A DNA stretch of 64,000 bases. It comes from Closterium sp. Naga37s-1. Taxonomy: Eukaryota > Streptophyta > Zygnematophyceae > Desmidiales > Closteriaceae. A model generated the notes under the pieces. That model did not search any database. It had not been told where the DNA came from and saw only the letters and a program-made list of their open reading frames with translations. The DNA lies in contig CANJKZ010000952.1 in NCBI GenBank assembly GCA_947471745.1, positions 452,001 to 516,000 of the forward strand. Reading direction: 5' to 3'. Position 1 is the first letter of the stretch; the number at the start of each line of letters is the position of its first letter. Shown here piece by piece: positions 49,871-60,600 of the stretch. The translations under genes and the position numbers were made by a program.

Positions 49871-51560
49871 GAGACACACCTGTGGGAGCAGGAACCTGAG
49901 GGGGGAGGGGGTCTACCGGAGGAGGACCTGGTGCGAGGAAGAGTGGCGGGGGGGGGGAGAGGGGAAGTGCGGTAGGGGAAGAAACGGTAAAAAGGAATCG
50001 ACTCGTCGAACGTGACGTCCTAAGAGGGCAAGACACGGCGCGAGGTGGGGTGGTAAAACTGCCAGCCAGGCGCGTAAGGGGGAAAACCAAGGAAGACACA
50101 GGGAATGGCGCGGGCGGAGAGCTTGTCCGCGGACGTATCGCGGACAAAGGCATGAGAACCCCAGACCCGGAACACCGACGCATCGCCAACCTTCTCCGTC
50201 CAACGCAGTGTAGGCGAGGTCTCCGGCAAGGAGACACGGGGCCAGAGGTTGAGTTGATGCGCAGCGTACCGGACCGCAAACGGCCACAGAATATGGGGGG
50301 CAGCCGCATGGATCATGGAGGTACGAGCGACCTCCATGACTAAGCCAATGCGGTGCTCAGCAACTCCATTCTGGTGCGGAGAGGCCAGAAGCGTGAACGA
50401 CTGAAGAATGACCTCCCCACGACAAAAGTCCCCCAACAGGTCGGAGGAAAACTCACCACCTCTGTCAGAGTGCAGACGCAGGACTGGAAGGTCCGTGTGG
50501 AACCGCTCGCGGAGCTGGAGACGGGCAGCGCGGATCCAAGGGATCAAAACATCAGGGACCTCACCCTTGGTGCGCAAGGGGAAGACCGTGGTGTAACGCG
50601 AGTAGTCGTCAACGACCAGCAGAAAGTAGCGCTCGCGGCCCTGTCCACGGACACGGGCTGGGCCCCACACGTCCATGTGGAGAGTCTGCAGGGGAGCAGT
50701 TGTCGTGGGAAACGAGGAGGAGTGAGGAGCGGCGCACTGCCGCCCCTCGACACAGGGAAGGCAGGGAGGGGCAGGCGAGGGTGGGAGGGGAGGCAGAGTC
50801 CTGGGAAGACCAGAGACAAGGAGACGAGAGTGCATGCCACGGAGGCGCTGCACTGAGGGGTGACCAAGACGGTGGTGCCAAAGGAGGGTCTGGTGCGACA
50901 GTGCGCGACACGAGCAGGGGGCTGCTAGCTGACCTGACGCAGACGCAGACGCAGCTACCTGAGGAGACACAGTAGTCAGTGTGTACAGACTCGAGCCAGG
51001 CGCACGGGTGAACGTGGCCAGGTGCCGGCCAGTCCGGGAGCACGTACAGATCGCCACACGCTGTCCTCCTGGAGTAAAGGTGTCAACCCAGACATCCTGA
51101 AGGACGGCGTTGCTCACCAAGTTCGTAGAGAACGAGGGGAGGTGAAGACCTGACAGTGAGCCAGACAGAACCGCCGGACACGGGAGAAGAGTGGAGGAAC
51201 GTGCAAGGACTGGGCCCCCAGAGGGGTCAGCCAGAGAGACAGCAACAAGTGCAGGGAGCGGTGTGAGTGCGGTACTGACGCGAATGAAACAGCGGGAAGC
51301 ACCTGAGTCAAGCATGAAGGTGTGCAAGGCCTCAGCAGGCACAATACCAGAGAGAGCAGACTCACTTCACCTAGAGCAGCAGCCTCACCACCACCTAGGG
51401 CAGCAGCCTCACCAGCACCTAGAGCAGGAGCCTCTATACCTGGGTCGGGCGGCATACACAGGTAACAGTCACCCTCAGCACTAACAGTCAATGCATACAT
51501 GGCAGCAAGGATAGCATCATAATCAAGAGCAAAGATATCCATACCCTGCCTAAGCAGCTC
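49871..51560 (-). pseudogene. Copia-F protease and integrase
   Basis: Protease entry FMLDSGASRCFIRVST, then integrase with LLWHHRLGHPSVQRLRGM, CLPCVEGRQCA, catalytic Asp in HMDVWGPARV, Asp in LHSDRGGEFSSDLL and Glu in HQNGVAEHRIG. The open frame runs 51342-50020 and stops at TAG 50022-50020, where the relatives have CAG (PSQDVTF). The catalytic triad is complete. Confidence 0.86.
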
Positions 51561-52775
51561 TGCCCAGCGGGGGAGCTCAGTCGCGTCGGGAAACTCTGCG
51601 CGAAAGGCGTCGGTAAGACGGGAGAAGCAGCGGTGCTGTGTGTGAGGCTGCCCGCATGTCTGACCAGAGCGGTCACCTGTGTGAATGACATACGGGCAGC
51701 GACCACTACCCCCAGACGCCCCACGCTGAGCAAACCACTCACGAAGCTCCTGGGGCGAAGGGGTCTCACGCTGACGCTGCTGCTGCTGCCTCTGACCACC
51801 GCAAAGCCTCCCCTCTGACTGGTACCACCCCGGCCGCCACCACTGCCGCCGCCCCCACTCCCACTGCCGCCACCACTACCGCCGCCACCACTCCCACTGC
51901 CGCCTCCACCGCCGCCACCTACGCCTCCACCCCCACCACCACTCCCTCCGCCACCACCGCCACCTCCACCGCCTCCAGCACCCCCACCACCGCCTCCACC
52001 GCTGCCACCCCCACCGCCCCTGCCTCCCCTGCCCCTGCCGCTGCGGCGCCTCCCACTAGGGGCAGACGCAGCTCCTATCTCCTCAGCTCAAAGGTAGTCA
52101 ACAGCTGCAGCAGAGGCGACGGAGGGGACCAGGGGGGAGGGCGAACACCCCTCAAAGAAGGGAGTGCGAGGAGTGCCACGAGAAGCGCCTACAGCGACTA
52201 TGCTAGTCTCAGCTGCTAGGAGGTGCTTCTCGAGCAGGTCGACAGTGAGGTCGGTGGGGTCAAGGGCTAGAAGGAGGTCCCTGACAGCGCTAAGAGAGTC
52301 AGGGAGGCGGGTGACTATGAAGTACAGAGTGATGTACATGGGAGGAGGGTTCTTGGTGAGAAACTCGGCGGGAAGCGCAACGCGGTAGCGAGTGTCACTA
52401 GTGCGAAGGTGAGTCACGAGGTCGGCTACTGTGGCAAAGGCGGACAGCTCTGGGAACAGGTAGGGCAGGAGAAGGCGGCCTAGAGCAGCAGTGGCCGGGG
52501 AGGAGTAACGAGCGACTACAGCGTCGTACAGTGCTCTAGCAGTCTTGTGCTAGCCAAAATGAGCGCGTTCGGCTAACGGCAGGTGGTTGCGAACGGCTAG
52601 GCGAGCAGCAGCGTCACGGGTAAGCCACTGTGAGCGAGGCGCCGGACGCGAGGTCAAACAGTGAAACTCCGTCCTTGGAATCGCTCAGTAGGAACAGCTG
52701 TAAGTCATCGAGCCACGCATCGAACTCTATCGGGCGGCCCTCCGGATCAAAGGTGAGAATACTGAGTGTGGCCAT
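51488..52775 (-). pseudogene. Copia-F gag
   Basis: ATG at 52775 (MATLSILTFDPEGRPIEFDA). The Gag core continues with frame breaks through THLRTSDTRYRVALPAEFLT and NPPPMYITLYFIVTRLPDSL, then a Gly-rich tract (51840-52070) and the zinc-finger region before the protease. Homologous to Copia-E and G Gag. Confidence 0.82.
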
Positions 52776-52779
52776 GGCG

Positions 52780-53480
52780 GGCAGAGCAGCCGGGCGCGCT
52801 AGCAGCAGAGCAGCACGCACGCAGAGCTAGGCAGGCGTGCGCGCTAGCAGCAGGGCAGCACGCAGGCAAGGCAAGGCAGGGCGGCGCAAGGCGACGCAGC
52901 GGCGAGCGGCGCGCGGGCAGCAGGAGAGGGCGGCACTGCAGCGAGCGGCGCGCGGTAGGGCAGGGCGCGCGGCGGCGTGGCGCGCGGGCAGGGCAGGACG
53001 GCGCGGCGCGCGGGCAGGGCAGGGCGCGCGGCGGCGCGGCGCGCGGGCAGGGCAGGGCGCGCGGCGGCGGGCGGCGCGCTGGCAGGGCAGGGCGCGCTGC
53101 TGCGGGCGGCGCGCGGGCAGAGCAGGGCGCGCGGCGGCGGGCGGCGCGTGGGCAGGGCAGAGTGCACGGCGGCGGACGGCGCGCGAGCGGGGCGACGCGG
53201 CGCGCGGGCAGGGCAGGGCGCGCTACGGCAGGCGGCGCGCGGGCAGTGCAGGGCGCACGGGCGCGGCGGCGCGGCGGCAGACGACGCGCGGGCAAGCAGG
53301 GCGCGCGGGCGAGGCGGCGCGGCGGCGCGCGGGCAAGCAGGGCGCGCTGCAGCGGGCGGCGCGCGGGCAAAGCAGAGCGCGCTGCGACGGGCGGCGCGCG
53401 GGCAGGGCAGGGCGTGCGCAGGCAGCACGACGCAGGGTAGGGCGGGGCAGGGCGGCGCGATCACAGCGGCGCGACGGGTG
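52780..53480 (-). repeat. Copia-F leader minisatellite
   Basis: GC-rich array of GGCGCGCGGGCAGGGCAGGG-type units with variable spacers, between PBS and gag. Not related in sequence to the leader arrays of the other elements. Confidence 0.78.
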
Positions 53481-53494
53481 GGGTAGCGCTACTC

Positions 53495-53548
53495 GGTGGG
53501 CCCTAAAAAAAAAAAAACGGTCCTAGGCTAGGACCTGCTCTGAAACCA
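53495..53548 (-). promoter_or_regulatory. Copia-F PBS, hairpin and GGGCCCACC
   Basis: On minus, after the PBS, GGTCCTA-GCC-TAGGACC (53535-53519) forms a 7 bp stem, then a T run and GGGCCCACC (53503-53495). Confidence 0.7.
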
Positions 53549-53678
53549 TGTCAAGAATAAGAACGAGAATGGATGAACTAGCAGCAAGATGGGTACAAGT
53601 AGGAAACCCTAATTGGGTTGTACCCCATATGGGCTACCCCACTATAGCCTACACAATAAGTAGCATATAAGTTTGACA
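53549..53678 (-). repeat. Copia-F right (5') LTR
   Basis: 130 bp, TGTCAAGAAT...AGTTTGACA on the plus strand, next to the PBS. Confidence 0.83.
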
Positions 53679-53689
53679 GTGCCATCAGG

Positions 53690-54500
53690 AACCAGTAGGG
53701 TTTTCCACTCAGTCGGGGCTGCTGCAAACGGAGCGGAGAGCCAGCCGAGCCGACTCCTTGCCCCTCCGCTCCCTCTCCAAAGTATCCATGTCCTTAATCA
53801 CCGCCGCGCCGAAGGACCTGTGGTAACCAAGTCTCCCAAACGTGCATCCCAGAGTCCTTTCGCCTCCTTCTGCCCACCGACCGGATTCGTACCGTTCAAC
53901 AGCAGGTTCTTGTTAAAAATAATCCGCTCCTGAGCCACCTCCTCTCTGCTGCTAGCTTTGCCCGTGTCGGCAAGCGGTGATTTAAAAAATGCCTCATATG
54001 TCTGCTTCCACCGTTCCCCTTCCCCTGGCCTGTGCTTCAGCAACCTTTCATGCGCCATGAAAGTATCCTCTCCAATCGGAAGCCCTGCCGCTTTCAACAT
54101 AATTTCTTTTTTCTTCCCGTTCTCCTCCATCAGAAGCCCACCGATTCTCCTGGCGGCAAGGCAGGCCAGAAGTACATCCGGGTCCAGCACCCCCAAACCT
54201 CCATCCGCTCTCAGGGTGGTGAGGAGATCCCAACTCCAGAGAACAAAACCTCCTTCCGCCGATGCGTTATTCCCCGTCAGGAAGTTGTGCATCAGCTTCA
54301 TCAACTTTTTACAGACATCCTCTAATAAAGATAAACCTAAGCCTGGTAAGCCACCCTCGGAGTGATATAGCAGTTGATGATCATCACCACCCTGGCCGCA
54401 ATCGTAAGAAATAATGCTTTCCATTTGATCAGCTCCACGTCTATCTTCTCGAAAGCCCGCTTCCAGGTCGGCTCGCTGCTACCAGAAGGGGTGACCCACA
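53690..54500 (-). pseudogene. LINE (non-LTR) reverse transcriptase 3' fragment
   Basis: Read 54500 to 53690. WKRAFEKIDVELIKWKALFL and IAARVVMIINCYI match the region after the RT fingers/palm in plant L1-type LINEs (usual form: LE.I...L..WK...LS.AGR..LI). After a frameshift comes LMHNFLTGNNAS, VLWSWDLLTTLRADGGLGVL and LLACLAARRI, the W..GGLG block of the same family. No RT catalytic motif, endonuclease or poly(A) tail is visible, so it is a fragment. Confidence 0.72.
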
Positions 54501-54964
54501 CTCCCGCTATTGTAGAATGGTGTCGGTAGATTCAAACTATACATTTACTTAGGTGCTAGGTGTTTACTTTGTGCTAGGTTGCATTCAACTTTGTTATTGA
54601 CGAGTATGGAGCTAGGTTTCCCTTAGCGAGCCCAACCCACCCATCGCCTCGCTAGAGCGATCCCGTAATTCCCGCTAGCCCGTTGCGCCCGCCTCTATCC
54701 TAGCCTAGGATCGCGCCCATCTATTCTATACCCGTCTCGACTTAGCCTAGGTTAGTCGCGACCCTATATAAGCGCGTCGAAACTCTGCCTAGGCTAGTCG
54801 CGACCGATCCTAGGCTCGTTTTGAACGTCCTTAGGCTCGTCGCGACCGTCATTAAGCCCGTTGAGAGCCTCCACAGGTCTGTCGCGACCTTTCCCAGGCC
54901 CGTCTAGCCCCACCTCGATCTGTCGCGCACTGCCTAATGCACCGCCACTAACGCGAAACCGCCT

Positions 54965-55140
54965 CAAACCGCCGTTACCCGCCGTTACCCGCCGTTACCT
55001 GCTGTGACCCGCCGTTATCCGCCATTAATCGCCGTTACCAGTCGTTTCCCCGCCGTTACCCGCCTTCACCCGCCCCTACCCGCCACTACCCGCTGTTACC
55101 CGCCGTTTCCCCGCCGTTACGCGCCATTACCCGCCCCTAC
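54965..55140 (+). repeat. Copia-G leader repeat
   Basis: Imperfect tandem CCGTTACCCG units, about fifteen copies with drift. Confidence 0.7.
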
Positions 55141-55303
55141 CAGTCACTTCAAGCCATTACCCGCCTCCCCGCGCCCTTTAGCCCGACGACCCGCACCCCG
55201 CACCCCGTCCAAACCAGGGTTTCTTAATTTACTCGCACCCCACCGCTTCCTACCGCCCGTACCCGGGCCTCCGCGCATCCGAACACCCGTGCCTCGCCCG
55301 TTT

Positions 55304-57064
55304 ATGGCGACCTCCCGTGTGCTGTCGTTCGATCCGGAGGGCCGCCCCGTCGACTTCCCGTCATGGTTGCGGAAGCTCCGCCTCTACCTCGGAAGTCGGC
55401 TCGAAAACGACGTGCCCCTGTCTGAGCATGTCACTGGTGAGCTAAAGGCCCCTCCTGCTCCCAAGCCCCTTGGTGCCAACCCGTCAGAGGCAGATAAGAC
55501 TGCATTTGCCCTGGCTCGCCTTGAGCTCAGGCGCTGGGCGGCTCGTGACGCTGCTGCCATTCTCGCCATCACTGACCTCCTCCCATTGTCCGAGCAGGCG
55601 CACTTTGGCCAGGAGGAGACGGCCAAGGCACTGTACGATGCTGTAGTTGCACGCTATTCCACCCTTGCCACTGCGTCCCTCGGCCGCATCGTGCTGCCTT
55701 TTCTCTTCCCCGATCTCCTTTCGTTCCATAGAGTGGCTGATCTGATCCTGCACTTGCGCTCGCTCGATGCTCAGTTTCGTGCTGCCGCCACTGATCCTGA
55801 TTTACTTGCTAAAAACCCTCCACCCATGTACATGACCCTATACCTTCTCGCTACACGCCTCCCTAGCCGCTTCAAATCTGTTCGTGATTACTTTCTCACC
55901 ATTGACCCCATGACTCTCACTATTGAGCTCTTTGAGGAGAGGCTTCTTGCCGTCGAGAGTCTTGCCCTCTCTCTTGCTGCCGCTAGTAGTACTGTCCTCC
56001 CCCCTATCTTTGAAGGGTGTGCCCCATCCTTCCTTGTCTCCTTTGCGGCCTCGGTCTCTGTTGCTGAGGCAACAGAGGTGGCAACAGTTGCCTCTAGTCA
56101 CAAGAGGGGCAAGAAAGGCGGTAAGAAAGGAGGCGGTGGAGGTGGCGGTGGCGGTGGGGGTGGTGATGGCGGAGGTGGAGGGAGTGGAGGTGGTGGCGGA
56201 GGCAGTGGAGGAGGAGGAGGTGTTGGCTACGGAGGGGTGGAGTCTCCACAGCAGCAGCCACAGCAGCTACAGCCACAGCAGCAGCAGCAGCCACTACAGC
56301 AGCAGCCACAGCAGCAGCAGCCACAACAGCAGCAGCCACAGCAGCTACAGCCACAGCAGCAGCAGCAGCCACTACAGCAGCAGCCACAGCAGCAGCAGCC
56401 ACAACATCCACAGCAGCAACAACTACAGCAGCAACAGCCACAACGGCAGCCACAGCAGCAGCAGCTCCAGGGTCAGCAACAACAGTTCGAGCAGTGGGGA
56501 GCGCAGCAGCAGTGGGGTTCGTTTGGACCAGGGAGCACTGGCCGCAGCAGTCACCCACCCAACTGGACGTCGCGTGGTTCCTCCCCTACTCCCTGCCAGT
56601 ACCCAGTTCAGACTGGACCACGTCGAGGTCGCCCCTGCGGCCGTCCCCACCCTCCGGGTCAGTGCTTTGCGCTGCTCACGGATCGCTACCGTGCACAGTT
56701 CGGCCTTGGTGGTACCGCTCCGGACTGGGCCCCGCTGGTTCGTACACTTGGTCCGGCGTTGTTTGACATGTCTGCGACTGATTTGCATGCTGCATTGCGA
56801 CCTGCTTCTGTGATGCATGCTGATGTTGACTATAGACTAGGATCCTTGTCTGTTGTTAGTGCTCCTATTTCCAGGGCAGGTGCTTGTGTAGTTTCTAGCC
56901 CGAGTGTTCCCATGGCTGACGCATCGCTCTCTTTGACGCTGGATTCTGACGCGTCTCAGACTCAGTGCTTCTTCCGCGACAACATCACTGCCACACACAA
57001 CTCATTTTTGGGTTTTCGTGACTCTGATTATCAATGTAGTTTTTTTGGAAACTCTGATTATTAG
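55304..57064 (+). CDS. Copia-G Gag with truncated protease
   Basis: ATG at 55304 (MATSRVLSFDPEGRPVDFPS); the frame is open further upstream but only from this ATG does it match Copia-E and F Gag. Core domain to about residue 240 (LYDAVVARYSTLATASLGRI, NPPPMYMTLYLLATRLPSRF), Gly tract, long Gln/Pro tract coded by CAG/CCA repeats (56250-56480), then the extended finger C-QYPVQTGPRRGRP-C-GRP-H-PPGQ-C. The protease entry reads LTLDSDASQTQCFF, where DSGA is normal, and the frame ends soon after. The frame is open, but as a free-standing product it would be Gag only. Confidence 0.75.
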   Translation: MATSRVLSFDPEGRPVDFPSWLRKLRLYLGSRLENDVPLSEHVTGELKAPPAPKPLGANPSEADKTAFALARLELRRWAARDAAAILAITDLLPLSEQAHFGQEETAKALYDAVVARYSTLATASLGRIVLPFLFPDLLSFHRVADLILHLRSLDAQFRAAATDPDLLAKNPPPMYMTLYLLATRLPSRFKSVRDYFLTIDPMTLTIELFEERLLAVESLALSLAAASSTVLPPIFEGCAPSFLVSFAASVSVAEATEVATVASSHKRGKKGGKKGGGGGGGGGGGGDGGGGGSGGGGGGSGGGGGVGYGGVESPQQQPQQLQPQQQQQPLQQQPQQQQPQQQQPQQLQPQQQQQPLQQQPQQQQPQHPQQQQLQQQQPQRQPQQQQLQGQQQQFEQWGAQQQWGSFGPGSTGRSSHPPNWTSRGSSPTPCQYPVQTGPRRGRPCGRPHPPGQCFALLTDRYRAQFGLGGTAPDWAPLVRTLGPALFDMSATDLHAALRPASVMHADVDYRLGSLSVVSAPISRAGACVVSSPSVPMADASLSLTLDSDASQTQCFFRDNITATHNSFLGFRDSDYQCSFFGNSDY

Positions 57065-57682
57065 TGTGAGTTGTAGAGATTATTTTCAACCATGAGCATA
57101 CAAACAGGCCCTATTATCTCGTTGTAAAGGATACTGAAATTCCTGAAGAAATCACTAGTTTTAGCTGTCACATTGAGAAATTAGTATGAGCCAGTAAAAT
57201 CAGTATTTTTATCATAACCACACCTAGGAATCAGTGTAGCGGTGTTATGTGAACCCTGACTCGTAGTTCTTTTGATCACACTGGTAAAAAAAATCCGCTG
57301 CGGGGCTCTATGGTGTACCTGCACAGCTGAGCACCCGCAGACACTGGAGCGATGTCTTTCGCATAAGGCGTACAAAATCCTTTCCATCCACCACAGCCGT
57401 TGTCACTGAAACAAGTTGCACTGAATCTCGAGTCGCCCAGTCATGATTGGAAGTCTCATTAGTCTCTAACTGGTTCCACCTTCTACGAAGTGGTATCGAA
57501 TGCGCTAGAGTGTCATCGAGCTGCCTAAAAAATCAAGCCTGCCCAGGCCGTGCGACAATGCACTGTGCGATTCCTGCGACACACTTCAGCGACACCACGC
57601 GATTCCGCTAGCTTCCCCGCAGCATCCCAGTCGCTTCCCGTCACGCCAATCCGCTAATCCCATTCTGTCGCATCGACACATC
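57065..57682 (+). other. PPOX upstream region
   Basis: About 620 bp between the Copia-G break and the PPOX start. It should contain the PPOX promoter and 5' UTR. No clear TATA box near the start and no ORF of note. Confidence 0.45.
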
Positions 57683-60600
57683 ATGGCCGTTCGATTATCG
57701 TTCGCGTCGCAAGGGCTCGTGTCAACGCGCGCCCCGCCAGTCATCGTCGCTGCTGACTCCTCGCCGTTCCCCCCTCGCCGCTCCGCACGGCGCGAGCCAT
57801 TCCGTCCCCGCGCCGCGCGTTCCGCCCATCCCACGCATGCGGCCGTGCGGAGATTCTGTGGAATGCGCGGGGAATGGCGGAACCCGCGCGCTGACGATTC
57901 GCTGTTTCTCTCCCGCCGCCGAGACCGCCGCTTGATCCCAGGCAGTCCCGGCGACGGTGGTAACTGTGTTTCTACTATCGCACGGCGAACAGGCAAATGG
58001 CGACGGCAGGCAGCCTTAGCGAATTCCGAGGTTTCTTATAAAGCGGATGGATCTGATCCGAGGATCGCGGAAGAGGCGGATTGCGTGGTGGTGGGCGGCG
58101 GGATTTCGGGGCTGTCAGCGGCGTTCGCGCTGGCGACGCGGCACGCGGACGCCGTGCCGCGCGTGCTTGTAACGGAGGCGCGGGAGCGCGTGGGAGGGAA
58201 TGTGACTACAACGGTGGGGGAGACGGGGACGGAGAGTGAGGGGTATGTGTGGGAGGAGGGGCCTCACAGCTTTCAACCTAGCGACGCCATGCTACAGTGC
58301 GCTGTGAGTTACCGGGTTACCAGGTTACCGGGTCACCATGCTACAATGGTGGAGGAGGCAGGGACGGAGAGCGAGAGGTTCGTGTGAGAGGAGGGGCCTC
58401 CCAGCTTCCAGCCCAGCGATGCCATGCTGCAGTGCGCTGTGAGTTGCCATGTTACCACCGCGCTGCACTGTGCTGTGGGTGACATTGCTACACCACTCAA
58501 TAGTTCTGCTGTCCCTCCCTCATGCGCCTCTCTCCAACCATCCCACCCTCGTCCACCTCCTATCCTGTTTCCCCCTGTCCCCATATTCGCCCTTCCCGTT
58601 CAGCTCCACTGTGGCATTCTCCCTGACCTTGTGCTGGGAGTGCCCCACGCGCCTCGCTACCACTCCAACCATCCTTCCATTCCCTTCCCTCCCCCCCTGC
58701 ACCCATTGTCATTCCCTGTCCCCCCCTCCCCCATACAGCTCGACTGCGGCATTCTCCCCGACCTCGTGCTGGGAGCCCCCGACGCACCTCGCTACGTCTT
58801 TTGGGACGGCAAGCTGCGTCCCATTCCCTCAGGCCCCGCTGATTTGATCTCCTCGGATCTGCTGACGCTGGGTGGCAAGCTGCGGGCGGCACTGGGGTTT
58901 GTGGGGATCAGAGCAGGCCAGGTGGGAACCGAATTGGCCCAGGTGGGAACCGAATCAGCCCAGACGCAAACCAGAGTAGGTGGTTTAGGTTCAAGGGACA
59001 TGAGTGTGCCATGTGGGACATGAGTGTGCCATGTGGGACATGAGTGTGCCATGTGGGGCATGAGTGTGCCATGTGCACATACCATATTCTCTCCCGTTTC
59101 CCCCGCGCCACCAGCGGGGCGGCAGCAAGGAGGAGAGTGTGTCTCACTTCATGTCTCACTCCTTGTGGCAACATGAGCTCGCAGCTGCTGCACGGGAGAG
59201 TGGCATTCACTCGTGTACCCTTCGCACCCATGTCTGTCAACCTGCACTGCACCCATACGTGCCATACACCTTCCCACCTCCGTGCCACCAGCCAGGCTGC
59301 AGCAAGGAGGAGAGTGTGTCGCAACCTTGGCTCCACACAATCCTTGTGCGCCTGTCTGTCCTGCACCCATCTGTGCCATGCACCCATCCCTACCTACTAT
59401 GCGCCCTCCCATCCCACACACCATCAGGAGGGCAGCAGCAAGGAGGAGAGTGTGTCAGAGTTTGTGACTCGCAACCTCGGCTCGCAGCTGCTGCACCGAT
59501 TGGTCGATCCCTTCTGCTCCTGTAACCATTCCACTTCCCGAATCCTGTAATAACCCTCACTTCCCTGCTTTATTAGTCACCCCTCGTTGTCTCTGCTCTA
59601 GTAACCACTCTCCTTCTCTTCTACCCTCTTCATTCTTTCAGTATTTGGACCCCCATATTCCCTTTGCTTTCCATCTGCCCCGCAAGCCACCTGCTACCAG
59701 TTTCAGGTTGAGACATTTCAGAACACAGAGTCTTACACAACGGCTTCACTTCCTTGCCGCCTGTGATCCTTTCCTCCCCACGCCACAACGAACATCAGCC
59801 CTTCTCTGATTCTTAGCTGAAGATTTGTGTTAAGCTGCCCCTCTGAGAAACGCACTCAACCAGGCACTCCTTCCTCTCTCTCACCAAACCCATCAGGTTC
59901 GTCTTGTTGTCCAAAACAACAAGAGATGATGGAAGTAAGGCCTCCGCAGCCCACGTGACCGTCACTGACACGTCCCACACCACCACAAACATCAGCCCTT
60001 TCCTCCGCGTTTCACGCCACTGAGAATTCTCAAAAGTGGCACAGCCAGTACCGGTGTCCAGCAGGACAGCTTGCGGTAATCAAAGCTGCATATTGAACGG
60101 CGCCATCCCTCTCCCTCTCCCTGCACCTTCCTTCCCCTCCCTGCCCCTTCTCCCCACCTCCCCTCCCCCCCCCTTCCCCTCTCCTCTCCCCCCCATTGCG
60201 CCTTCCCCACCTGCAGGCATATTTGCGGGGGATGCGGAGCAGATGAGCATGCAGGCAGCGTTCCACCGCATATGGCGCATGGAGGCTGAGGGGGGCTCGC
60301 TGCTGGGGGGCATGATTCAGCTGGGGAAAGAGAGGAAGGAGAAGCAGAAGGAGAACCCGGCAGATCCGCGAGACCCGTAAGTGCAGTGACCAAGCATGGC
60401 GCATGGAGGCAGAAGGGAAAGCTTTTGGGTGGGATAATGCAGCTGGGGAGGGAGAGGAAGGTAAAGGAGAAAAGTGAGGAGACGAGGAAAAGTGAATCTG
60501 GGATAGTCTCCTTATGGACTCGTTAGTGCAGTCACCAGGCATGGCATGGCGAGTGTGGAGGCACACAGGTGGGCTTGCGGCTTGCTGTGCTGGCCTGGGT

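Larger units (their letters stand above)
46376..53678 (-). mobile_element. Copia-F, full-length but mismatched LTRs
   Basis: Left LTR 46376-46502 (127 bp), right LTR 53549-53678 (130 bp). PBS on minus reads TGGTTTCAGAGCAGGTCC. All domains are present in order: leader repeats, gag, zinc finger, protease, integrase, Glu-Pro and Ala/Gly linker, RT, RNase H. The two LTRs differ over much of their length, and flanks (ACATA, GTGCC) do not match, unlike every other complete element here. Stops and frameshifts break the frames. Confidence 0.85.
54511..57064 (+). mobile_element. Copia-G, 5' part only
   Basis: A degenerate LTR/PBS appears to end near 54600 (ATTGAC, then a PBS-like GAGTATGGAGC). A leader with hairpin GCTAGG-TTTC-CCTTAGC (54611-54627) and GAGCCCAACC follows. 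The leader to 55303 is repetitive (TCGCGACC units, then a ~10 bp CCGTTACCCG array at 54965-55140). Gag starts at 55304. The element breaks off just inside the protease, with no integrase, RT or 3' LTR. Confidence 0.7.

Noticed and set aside
52747..53526. Several Arg/Ala-rich ORFs on both strands
   Set aside because: Repeat translations of the Copia-F leader minisatellite.
54965..55140. Telomere-like repeat (TTACCC)
   Set aside because: The unit is an irregular 10 bp CCGTTACCCG, not TTTAGGG, and lies in the Copia-G leader.
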